DNA of 64,000 nucleotides from JBGSKY01 sp041740995 (GTDB taxonomy: Bacteria; Planctomycetota; Planctomycetia; Pirellulales; Pirellulaceae): the NCBI GenBank assembly GCA_041740995.1, contig JBGSKY010000192.1, forward strand, positions 1 through 64,000, written 5' to 3'. Under the pieces are notes generated by a model. It saw only the letters and a program-made list of their open reading frames with translations, did no database searches and was not told where the DNA came from. The position numbers and the translations under genes are program-made. The stretch's first letter is position 1. Each line of letters begins with the position of its first letter. Of this stretch, positions 43,536 through 51,299 are shown piece after piece.

Positions 43536-45116
43536 TTATAGCACGGGGCCGACGGTCCAGGGGACGAATTCGTCTTCCCCGTAGCCGAGCAGTTCGCTTT
43601 TCGTTTTTTTGCCCGATGCGATCTCAATTAATTCGCGAAGAAGTAACTCGCCGCTTTGTTGCACACTCTGACCTTGCAGAATTGTTCCGCAATCAAAGTC
43701 CATGTCTTCAGGCATCGAATGGAAAAGTGCGGAATTGGTCGTGATCTTCATGCTCGGTACCGGCTTGCTGCCGAAACAACTGCCCCGTCCAGTCGTGAAC
43801 GCGATGACGTTGGCTCCGGAAGCCATCATTCCGGTGACACAAGCCGGATCGAAACCCGGCGAGTCCATCATGTGCAGCCCGCTTCCAAGGGCCGGTGTCG
43901 CATAGTCGATGACCGAAACTAACGGACTGCGTCCACTCTTGGAAACCGCACCGAGCGACTTTTCAGCGATCGTTGTCAGTCCACCGGCTTTGTTTCCTGT
44001 TGAAGGATTGTGGTCCATCTCCTCGCCAAACAAACCGGTATACCAAGTCCACCAATCAAGACGCTTTTGAAGTTCAGCGGCAATCTCCGGTGTTCGAGCA
44101 CGTTGCATCAAAAGATGTTCCGCGCCGTAAATTTCGGTTGTCTCGCCAAGAATGGTTGATCCACCAGCGGCGATCAAAAGATCTGAGGCAACCCCCAGTG
44201 CGGGGTTGGCGGTGATGCCTGAGTAGCCATCCGAACCGCCGCACTTTAAGCCGACGCACAAGTTAGAAATTGGCGCCGCCGTTCGTTCGGCTTGATTGAT
44301 CCTCGGCAACAATTCAAGCACGGCCGATTCGATCGTTTCGATTGCTAGTCGCGAGCCGCCAGCGTTTTGAATGTTGACCACGGGGAAATCTGCAACTGTG
44401 TTGAACTTTTTTGTTTGCGGCAGATTCGATATCTGGGTCAATGCTGCGTGGTTCAACAGATGCGAAATCGTCGCTTGTTCGCAGCCCAGTCCAACCAGTA
44501 CCGCACCGGCCACGTTGGCGTGTTTGACGATGCCGGCCAAGACGCGTTCGAGCATCTTATGTTTGGTGCCTTCGTAGGCCATGCCGCAACCCGTTTCGTG
44601 GCGGATGGCGATCACTCCATCAACATTAGCAAATTGCTTTAATCGTTCACTGTCAAAACGCCTTGCCGACCAACGGGCCACCGACGCGGAGCAGTTGACT
44701 GTTGAAACAATGGCAATGTAATTCCGCGTACCAACTTTTCCATTGGCCCGTCGATAGCCCATGAAGGTTGCGTCGCTCGCTGATTCGGTTTCGAATCGAG
44801 CTGGCGAACTTGTCCACTCTGTCCAATCGACTCGATGATCGTTCTGCAGGTTGTGACTATGAATCCACTCGCCGGCAGCAATCGGTTTTTTCGCGATTCC
44901 AATCGGCCATCCATATTTCAGCACAGGTTGGTCTGCCTGAATTGCCGTGATCGCGATTTTGTGTCCGGGCGGGATCGCGGATCGGACTTCAATCGTCAAG
45001 GACTCATTGACGTGAAGAATCGTACCGCTTGGAACCAGTTCAATAGCAACGACACAATTGTCGTCTGGGCTTAGCCGGACGAAGGATTGTTTTAAGATTT
45101 TTCGTTCGTTGGACAT
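43536..45116 (-). CDS. UxaA-family dehydratase (altronate dehydratase-like)
   Basis: This 526-residue enzyme joins an N-terminal SAF domain (about 1-85) to the UxaA catalytic domain: GTRNYIAIVSTVNCSASVA, AIRHETGCGMAYEG, VLVGLGCEQATI, LKCGGSDGYSGITANPALG and SCFGSKPVPSMKI. Family members remove water from D-altronate or D-galactarate, giving 2-keto-3-deoxy acids, with Fe(II) or similar. Conserved cysteines fit the metal site. No uronate isomerase or reductase gene adjoins it. Which sugar acid it uses is open. Confidence 0.9.
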   Translation of the reverse strand: MSNERKILKQSFVRLSPDDNCVVAIELVPSGTILHVNESLTIEVRSAIPPGHKIAITAIQADQPVLKYGWPIGIAKKPIAAGEWIHSHNLQNDHRVDWTEWTSSPARFETESASDATFMGYRRANGKVGTRNYIAIVSTVNCSASVARWSARRFDSERLKQFANVDGVIAIRHETGCGMAYEGTKHKMLERVLAGIVKHANVAGAVLVGLGCEQATISHLLNHAALTQISNLPQTKKFNTVADFPVVNIQNAGGSRLAIETIESAVLELLPRINQAERTAAPISNLCVGLKCGGSDGYSGITANPALGVASDLLIAAGGSTILGETTEIYGAEHLLMQRARTPEIAAELQKRLDWWTWYTGLFGEEMDHNPSTGNKAGGLTTIAEKSLGAVSKSGRSPLVSVIDYATPALGSGLHMMDSPGFDPACVTGMMASGANVIAFTTGRGSCFGSKPVPSMKITTNSALFHSMPEDMDFDCGTILQGQSVQQSGELLLRELIEIASGKKTKSELLGYGEDEFVPWTVGPVL

Positions 45117-45230
45117 CTAAATCGTTATATCGCCAACAGGATCAATTGACGATATGTGGCGTGCGAACGAGGCAAACTGAAAAGGACTTTTCGCTAGAGA
45201 TTTCGCGACTATCGCTTTGTCAGCGACTCG

Positions 45231-45764
45231 TTATTCCGATTTTTCTTTGGAAGGGTTTTCTCGACGAAAGTCCCACGGAGCCTTTGGTTCGTCTTCTTTC
45301 CAAATGCCGAGTTTGCCGCTTTTAGCTTCTTTTTGGGCATCTTCTAATTCTTTGCTTTTGTTGAACATCTTGTAGTGCCACGCCCAGCCCTTGGCAACCA
45401 TTTGGACGTTGACGTTTTCGTCTTTCAAAAACACTGTTCCTAAAATCCTTTTAAACTTGTCGCGTTTCTCCCATTTGACTTCGACTTCCTCGTCCTTAAT
45501 CAGCTTCCGTAGAAATGACGTCGCTTCTGGTCCTCCGTCTTGGTTGTATTCTGGAGCATCGATTCCATCGAGAAAAATGGATTCCTCGCCATCGTCCGTT
45601 TTGATCACGATAGAATCGCCATCAATGACTTTGGTGACCGTACCTTTGGTGGTATTGATTTCAGTACTCTTCTCATCTTCGGCGTGCGCGGTTTGCAACG
45701 CAGCGGACACGATGGCGAGGCAAATGGACTTGGTCATCAGCGAGCGGTGTTTGCTCCACAGCAT
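45231..45764 (-). CDS. Exported staphylococcal-nuclease-like (thermonuclease family) protein
   Basis: ATG 45764, with GGGAG nearby, gives a signal peptide (SLMTKSICLAIVSAALQTAHA). The SNase fold follows: VTKVIDGDSIVI with calcium-binding Asp, FLDGIDAPEYNQDGGPEA, RILGTVFLKDENVNVQMV and AWHYKMF. In staphylococcal nuclease the catalytic Arg-Glu-Arg triad is needed. Here R in KRILGT matches the second Arg, but the first Arg (usually RL.GIDAPE) reads FLDGIDAPE, so activity is uncertain. It is divergent from the VWA gene. It may serve nucleic-acid scavenging. Confidence 0.85.
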   Translation of the reverse strand: MLWSKHRSLMTKSICLAIVSAALQTAHAEDEKSTEINTTKGTVTKVIDGDSIVIKTDDGEESIFLDGIDAPEYNQDGGPEATSFLRKLIKDEEVEVKWEKRDKFKRILGTVFLKDENVNVQMVAKGWAWHYKMFNKSKELEDAQKEAKSGKLGIWKEDEPKAPWDFRRENPSKEKSE

Positions 45765-45898
45765 TTTTTCATCTCCCAAAATCAAGTTTAAAAAGTCGTT
45801 AGTTCCAAAATCAATGTACGCATCGAATCTGTCGGCGTGTACTATTGAAATGATAAGTTTTTGAATTTTTGCGACCACACTTGTTGTGCGTACTTAAC

Positions 45899-47029
45899 AT
45901 GCCCAGTTCTAAAAAGCCGAACCCACAAGTTCCGCGTCGAACCAATGAAGGAGATGAGCTTGCCCAGCTTGCGTTGGGCGAATTGGCTTCGGTCCGGCGA
46001 CCGCGAACCAAAAGCAATGACCTTCTTCGTCGATCGGTTCGAACGGCGATGCAGCCATGGACCGGTCAATCGAGCCAACAGGCTTGGATTGCCAGTACGA
46101 TCGTTCACACAGCGATCTTAGTTTTGATCGCATTGATTTGGCAGCCCATAACTCACGGGACCAATGCATCAGGTGACCGAGCGGTTGGAATAGCGCTAGT
46201 TCATCATCAGCAAAGCGGCATTTCATACGAGCTGCAAGGTGGTGGGCAATCCGACCCGATGAACAGCCAACAAGTGGCCGAGTCCGTAGCGTCGGCCACC
46301 GCATCCAATTCGCCATCGTCAGCCGATGTACAACAGCAATTCGAAGATTTGCTCGGTAATTTAGCGGCCGCTGCGAGCGGGGTAGACGTCGGACAAAAAG
46401 AAGCTGGCAGTCAGGGAGCAACGGGTTTGCAAGGTCAAGGCTCTGGTGGCAACACGCGTGGCAACGCAGCGACAACGAAGACTTCGTTTTTGGGGTTGGA
46501 AGGGCAAGGGAATTCGTTTGTCTATGTTTTGGATCGTTCCGATAGTATGAGTGCTTATCAAGCGACTCCATTGAAAAAGGCTAAATCCGAATTGGTCGAG
46601 TCGATTGGTTCGCTTGGCCGCGTCAATCAGTTTCAAATTATCTTTTACAACGATTCCGCGAGCATCTATCGCGGCTCGCTCAGTGGTACCGCCGGTTTAG
46701 TGTTCGCGTCAGACGTCGATCGTCGATCAGCAATCGAGTATGTCAACGGCGTTTCGGCTGTTGGAGGAACCGATCATTTTCCTGCTTTAGCCATGGGTTT
46801 GCAGCTTGCCCCCGACGTGTTGTTTTTTCTGACCGACGCCGCTGAACCTGCCCTCACAACTAACCAACTCGATCGTTTGGTGGCGATGGCCGAACGGTCA
46901 GGGTGTACCATTCACACGATTCAATTTGGTGTTGGAACCGACAGCGGCGATGGTCGGTGGATCGCCAGTTTGGCTGAGAAAACCAGAGGCAAATATCGCT
47001 ACATTGACGTGCTCAAAAACCTTGACTAA
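45899..47029 (+). CDS. Membrane-anchored VWA-domain protein
   Basis: From ATG 45899 a basic cytoplasmic tail of about 65 residues precedes one membrane helix (AWIASTIVHTAILVLIALIW). A linker rich in Gly, Gln, Ser and Ala follows (LQGQGSGGNTRGNAATT). The C-terminal half is a von Willebrand A domain with a MIDAS motif DRSDSMS, and downstream VGGTDHFPALAMGL and LFFLTDAAEP. VWA domains bind ligands through a metal. No MoxR ATPase adjoins it. The following exported gene may be its partner, a guess from adjacency. Confidence 0.85.
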   Translation: MPSSKKPNPQVPRRTNEGDELAQLALGELASVRRPRTKSNDLLRRSVRTAMQPWTGQSSQQAWIASTIVHTAILVLIALIWQPITHGTNASGDRAVGIALVHHQQSGISYELQGGGQSDPMNSQQVAESVASATASNSPSSADVQQQFEDLLGNLAAAASGVDVGQKEAGSQGATGLQGQGSGGNTRGNAATTKTSFLGLEGQGNSFVYVLDRSDSMSAYQATPLKKAKSELVESIGSLGRVNQFQIIFYNDSASIYRGSLSGTAGLVFASDVDRRSAIEYVNGVSAVGGTDHFPALAMGLQLAPDVLFFLTDAAEPALTTNQLDRLVAMAERSGCTIHTIQFGVGTDSGDGRWIASLAEKTRGKYRYIDVLKNLD

Positions 47030-47158
47030 CCGGAGATATCCCATGGAAATCGCTGGCTTGATCGCGAATGTTGTCCGAATGGCGAATTTCGAATTATAAT
47101 CCAGCCTGACTGGTGTCGCTTGAGGCATCTTGAAAACACTGCTTAGAGCCAGAGATTA

Positions 47159-48706
47159 ATGCATTTTAACGTTCTTCTAAAACGAAATACACCAATTTTC
47201 GTCGCGATTTGTTTAGTTGTGCTCTACGTCAGCGAGCGTCCAACGCTAGCCGATCAAATCGTTGCGGTGACGACATCCGATCGGATAACCCTACAACCAC
47301 GAACTGATGCCAATCGCGATGCGGATATCGCGGCAGCCAAAGCTGCTGGTCTGTTCGAAGCAGAAGGTGCAGAGACATCGACTTCGGACGAACCGCTATC
47401 GTCACTAACCATTAGCGAACGATCAAAGAGTGGGGCAGACCGCGACTCAATAGCGCCAGCAAGCAATTCCGCTAATGTTCCCAGCTTGCCACGGTACGAT
47501 ATCGCGGAAGCTCGTCGCGAGATTCCGGAAACCAACGATAGTGGGTCGAGCAGGCCTGGGCTAGGTAAACAACCGACTATCAGTTCTTCGCCGATATTTG
47601 AATCGAGCAGGTCGATGGTAATTCAAGCAAGCGCTATGTCGAGCAATCAGTGCGAGCCGGAAGTCATCATCTACCAGCCCGCGACCTATCTTTCGTCAAG
47701 CGATTTGGATTGCTGTTGCAGCGACTCAATTTCCGAGTTTAGCAGCAGCGAGATCATTATCTCCAACAAGCCGTCTATCGCGATTATGCCCGACAAGCCC
47801 ATTGGCGAACCCGACGTTTTAGTTGAACCGCTGCAAAAACGAAGCATCGAACTTCCGATTGGAAAAGATAACAACGCGGAGGACTCTGATTCCAACGAAA
47901 ACTGGTCGAAGCTAGAGATTGTCCGCACACGAGATCGCGATATGGTTGCTCTTCGTCCATTAGGTCACCTAGCATCGCTACAAAGCGATTCCCAAGCGTC
48001 GATTGCACCCTCGTTGTCGTCATCCGGCCTGTTAGAGTCCGGAGTAACTCAAGCGTCGTTTCAAGATGGTCTCGCAATGCCGCCGCCGCAATACAGCGCG
48101 GGGCCAAGCCCGGCCTATCAACCGCCTTCGTTGCCACCACCGACCAGTCGAGCGATCGCACCAAGTCAAGATGTTTATCCAGGAAACTATCCCGCCAATA
48201 CAAGCAACCAGCCTGGAATTCCAAACTATGGAAATGCCACAGTCACGCCATTGCCTAACAATCCATTGCCCAGCAGTCAGTTAAACAATCAAACCAACAT
48301 TCAACCGACGTATCCAGGCAGCTACGAAGCGCCACCAACCTATCCACGTGGGGCGCGCGTTGTATCCGGTGAACCGTATGTGACCGAAGGCCCATGTCAA
48401 TTCGATGCTTACCAAATGGTTGAACCGATCTCGTATCAATCATCGACCGGATGCGGTCAGGTTCCATACAGCCCACTTGGACCACAACCAACATCTGGAC
48501 AAGTCCCAGGTTATTACGCTCCGCCAACGATTATGCCAAATCAAGTTCCGAATCTTTATTCAAGTAACAACGCGGGCTATCGACCGTTATTTGGTTTCGG
48601 GCAACAAAACTATAACGTGCAATTTGGACGCGGTATCTTTGGTCAGCCAGTGGCTTATGTGCCCGGGCAAAAATTCCGGAACTTCTTTAGGTATGTCTTT
48701 CCTTAG
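47159..48706 (+). CDS. Exported Pro/Ser/Gln-rich orphan protein
   Basis: A signal peptide (NTPIFVAICLVVLYVSERPTLA) leads into about 480 residues of low complexity. The N-terminal third is acidic and Ser-rich, with a DLDCCCSDS cysteine cluster. The last third is a Pro/Asn/Gln/Tyr-rich spacer (PPPQYSAGPSPAYQPPSLPP, QPTYPGSYEAPPTYPRG). The C-terminus (FGFGQQNYNVQFGRGIFGQP, KFRNFFRYVFP) is aromatic. An envelope or surface protein is likely. It lies 129 bases after the VWA gene on the same strand. No family recognised. Confidence 0.75.
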   Translation: MHFNVLLKRNTPIFVAICLVVLYVSERPTLADQIVAVTTSDRITLQPRTDANRDADIAAAKAAGLFEAEGAETSTSDEPLSSLTISERSKSGADRDSIAPASNSANVPSLPRYDIAEARREIPETNDSGSSRPGLGKQPTISSSPIFESSRSMVIQASAMSSNQCEPEVIIYQPATYLSSSDLDCCCSDSISEFSSSEIIISNKPSIAIMPDKPIGEPDVLVEPLQKRSIELPIGKDNNAEDSDSNENWSKLEIVRTRDRDMVALRPLGHLASLQSDSQASIAPSLSSSGLLESGVTQASFQDGLAMPPPQYSAGPSPAYQPPSLPPPTSRAIAPSQDVYPGNYPANTSNQPGIPNYGNATVTPLPNNPLPSSQLNNQTNIQPTYPGSYEAPPTYPRGARVVSGEPYVTEGPCQFDAYQMVEPISYQSSTGCGQVPYSPLGPQPTSGQVPGYYAPPTIMPNQVPNLYSSNNAGYRPLFGFGQQNYNVQFGRGIFGQPVAYVPGQKFRNFFRYVFP

Positions 48707-48744
48707 TTGAGGCAGGGGTGCAGCAACACTTGCCACCACAACGT

Positions 48745-50133
48745 TTAAATCGATTTCTGATGGCGAAGATCGATAAAGCGTTTTGCTTTGCCTTCCCATC
48801 TTGGCAGTGTGCCGGCAGGCAATTGAGTGACCTGTATTCGCAATCCAAGCCGAATTGAAAACCGATCCGCGATGCGATCTGGATCATCTGTTTCGTCTTC
48901 GACTTCGATGGTCAGATGATCCATCTGTCCGACGCGAGTGGCTGTGATACGAAACTCTTGGATTGAGTCAAATTCGTGGAGGATCTTTTCAATACTACTC
49001 GGAAAGACGTTTACGCCACGAATAATAAGCATGTCGTCTGCACGGCCCAAGATGCCGCCGACCAAGCGAACAAAACCACAACCGTGTTGTGGTGTAAAAT
49101 CCGGCAATACGACGTCGCCTGTTTCGTAGCGAAGGGCCGGCGCACCGGTTCGTCCAAGCGAAGTAAGGACCAGCTGTTTCAGCTTTGATGGATCAACCGT
49201 GTCTCGGTCTGGACCGAGATAGAAAGGCTTGGGTGGGCAGTTCAACGGTGCAAACTCGGCGATGAATTCTGGTTCAATGACCCACAAGTCGCGTCCATCA
49301 GGCGTCCCGCAGCCCCACGGGCCAACTTCTGTTGCTCCGCTGTGATCGATAACTTGAGCATCCCAAGCAGCTTCGATTCGCTCTCGAACCGATGGAATAG
49401 AGCCGCCTGGTTCGCCGGCGACGATCACTTTGCGGATACCCAGTCGGCGAATTTCGATGCCACGTTTTGTGCCTTCACTAGCTAGGTGCAATGCATAGGT
49501 TGGTGTGCAGCAGAGCACGGTTGACCCAGAAGTGCGGATCAATTCCAATCGAGCTGCTGTCGTCAAACCACCTCCGGGCACGACCTTTAAACCACGCATC
49601 GTTACCGCTTCGAAAGCGCTCCAAAAACCGATGAACGGCCCAAACGAGAACGCCATGAAAATTGTGTCAGACGAAGTAACTTGAGCTGCGTCCCACACGT
49701 ATTGCCATGTGCTAAGCCACCATTTCCAATCTTCCGTCGTGTCCATCACAATCATCGGACTGCCAGTGGTTCCGCTTGTGCGATGTAGCCTCGCATATTC
49801 ATCTGGCGGAAAGGTGTGATTGGCCGCAATGTTCTTGTCTGTGTTGGTTATCAACATAGACTTCGTTACTGTGGGCAAGTTGGCCCATTGCTTTAGTGAC
49901 TCAATTGCGAGCGAATTGACGCCATACAACTTCTGATAAAATTTGCTGTGGGGCACTACCGCGGCAAGAAGCTGCTGCAACTTCTTTAGTTGCAATTCAT
50001 GCAGTTTTTCGCGGCTGTACATTCGTAAGTTGGTCCGAGCGGCCAATTCACGTCTGGCTGTATTTTGAGCGTCGTTCTTTGTCGCCGTAGTTTTGGTCAC
50101 AGCGGTCGAGACCGGATCGGAACTAGCATTCAT
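48745..50133 (-). CDS. Phenylacetate-CoA ligase-like AMP-forming enzyme
   Basis: This 462-residue ANL-superfamily adenylating enzyme is of the PaaK type. It shows the P-loop LHRTSGTTGSPMIV, the adenylate motif DHSGATEVGPWG and the hinge/C-terminal segment LGRADDMLIIRGVNVFPSSIE. The C-terminal lysine of the family lies near the end (EGKAKRFIDLR). PaaK makes phenylacetyl-CoA, but relatives act on other aryl acids; the substrate is uncertain. No paa genes are nearby. An N-terminal leader of about 30 residues is basic and Thr-rich. It is convergent with the Pro-rich gene. Confidence 0.87.
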   Translation of the reverse strand: MNASSDPVSTAVTKTTATKNDAQNTARRELAARTNLRMYSREKLHELQLKKLQQLLAAVVPHSKFYQKLYGVNSLAIESLKQWANLPTVTKSMLITNTDKNIAANHTFPPDEYARLHRTSGTTGSPMIVMDTTEDWKWWLSTWQYVWDAAQVTSSDTIFMAFSFGPFIGFWSAFEAVTMRGLKVVPGGGLTTAARLELIRTSGSTVLCCTPTYALHLASEGTKRGIEIRRLGIRKVIVAGEPGGSIPSVRERIEAAWDAQVIDHSGATEVGPWGCGTPDGRDLWVIEPEFIAEFAPLNCPPKPFYLGPDRDTVDPSKLKQLVLTSLGRTGAPALRYETGDVVLPDFTPQHGCGFVRLVGGILGRADDMLIIRGVNVFPSSIEKILHEFDSIQEFRITATRVGQMDHLTIEVEDETDDPDRIADRFSIRLGLRIQVTQLPAGTLPRWEGKAKRFIDLRHQKSI

Positions 50134-50239
50134 TGCATCGGCAATTTCTGTTGGATCAAAGTATTCAAGACTTGCTAATCGTTTATAGTATCGTCAACAC
50201 GTGAACAGCTTTTACGATCCGAGCAGAAGAGATAGTTGA

Positions 50240-50617
50240 ATGACGAAGTGCGTACTGGACATTGGTAATTGTGGGCCTGATCATAGCAGTATTCGTACAA
50301 TGCTGGCGAATAATTTTGAGGTCCAATTGTTGCAAGCTGATGCAACGCAAGACGCACTTGCAAAGCTTGCCGATAACCCGGTAGATCTAATTTTAGTCAA
50401 TCGGAAGCTAGACGTGGACTACAGCGACGGAACTGACGTCATTGCAGCGATCAAAGCTGACAAACGGTTCAAAGATATTCCAATCATGTTGATAACAAAC
50501 CTGGAGGAACATCAAGCCGCTGCGATCGCGCTGGGCGCGGTGCCAGGCTTCGGAAAATTAGCACTCCGCGCGCCAGCCACGATTCAATTGTTGGCGAAGT
50601 ATCTGGTGTCAAAGTGA
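50240..50617 (+). CDS. Degenerate response-regulator receiver-domain protein
   Basis: This is a lone 125-residue receiver-like fold: VLDIGNCGPDH in place of the usual acidic VDDD, LILVNRKLDV where N54 replaces the phospho-accepting Asp, T86 in LITNLEE, and K106 in GFGKLAL. The missing Asp, with Thr and Lys kept, points to a pseudo-receiver that cannot be phosphorylated in the standard way. No histidine kinase or output domain accompanies it. It faces the ATPase gene across a hairpin (50626-50647). Confidence 0.82.
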   Translation: MTKCVLDIGNCGPDHSSIRTMLANNFEVQLLQADATQDALAKLADNPVDLILVNRKLDVDYSDGTDVIAAIKADKRFKDIPIMLITNLEEHQAAAIALGAVPGFGKLALRAPATIQLLAKYLVSK

Positions 50618-50625
50618 TCCGCTTA

Positions 50626-50647
50626 ACATCAGAACACCGTCTGATGT
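50626..50647. terminator. Perfect 8-bp hairpin between convergent genes
   Basis: ACATCAGA (50626-50633) and TCTGATGT (50640-50647) pair around ACACCG, between the receiver stop (50617) and the ATPase stop (50649). A bidirectional terminator is likely, although no T tract follows. Confidence 0.55.
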
Positions 50648-50648
50648 C

Positions 50649-51299
50649 CTAATGATTTTCGCTGGTCACGCGATCAATTTCGTTGTGAGATTCGAACCAG
50701 TCATAGGCATCGAAGAGACACTCTCTAAGGTTCGATCCATGATTTTTCTTGGCGTCTATCCAAGTCCGACTACAAAACAATTCTTCGGCTTTTTGGCTTC
50801 GTCCAGCTAACAACGCTTCAACGACTAATTCATCAATAACGGGCGAGCTCACTGTTTCATAGACGGTCCTGAATTGGGCCAATTTACGATGCGCTGTGAT
50901 TAGCAAAACGCTCTTTTTTCGAAATTGAATGTAGCGTAAGAACAGTCGATTCCAAGTCCGCAATTGCTCAAAACCGTCGATCGCCAAGATCGATTGGTGA
51001 TCGAGTAACCGGCAACACTTCCAAAGCGAATCAGGACAAGCATTTGATGCTGTCAATCGGACTAAATGACAATTCCGATGCTGTTGCAAATGTGAGATTA
51101 AATTGCAAAGGAGCGTAGATTTTCCCGTCCCATGTGGTCCCACGATCGCAAATCGTTTCGGCGATGCAGCAAGAATTTCCGCAATGATCAAGTTGTACAA
51201 TTTAGAGGTGGCATTCGCCGAATCAATAGACTCGCTAGCAACAAAGTAAGGCATTTGGCCTGGCTGCAAATAGCGGCTTGCAAAGGGATTTGAGGCCAT
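50649..51299 (-). CDS. P-loop ATPase (AAA-like), coupled to the orphan gene upstream
   Basis: ATG 51299 is the start: it overlaps the upstream stop as TAATG, and the conserved domain begins soon after. An extended frame to 51548 runs inside the orphan gene and is rejected. In the 216-residue protein the Walker A motif is GPHGTGKST and a Walker B-like stretch reads SILAIDGFEQL, with VLLITAHRK after it, like DnaA/IstB-type or other planctomycete AAA ATPases. The second acid after the Walker B Asp is not in its usual place. Function unknown; the pairing suggests it serves the orphan protein. Confidence 0.8.
   Translation of the reverse strand: MASNPFASRYLQPGQMPYFVASESIDSANATSKLYNLIIAEILAASPKRFAIVGPHGTGKSTLLCNLISHLQQHRNCHLVRLTASNACPDSLWKCCRLLDHQSILAIDGFEQLRTWNRLFLRYIQFRKKSVLLITAHRKLAQFRTVYETVSSPVIDELVVEALLAGRSQKAEELFCSRTWIDAKKNHGSNLRECLFDAYDWFESHNEIDRVTSENH

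Noticed and set aside
45909..46571. 220-codon minus-strand frame
   Set aside because: Antisense to the VWA gene, whose frame has a membrane helix and MIDAS motif.
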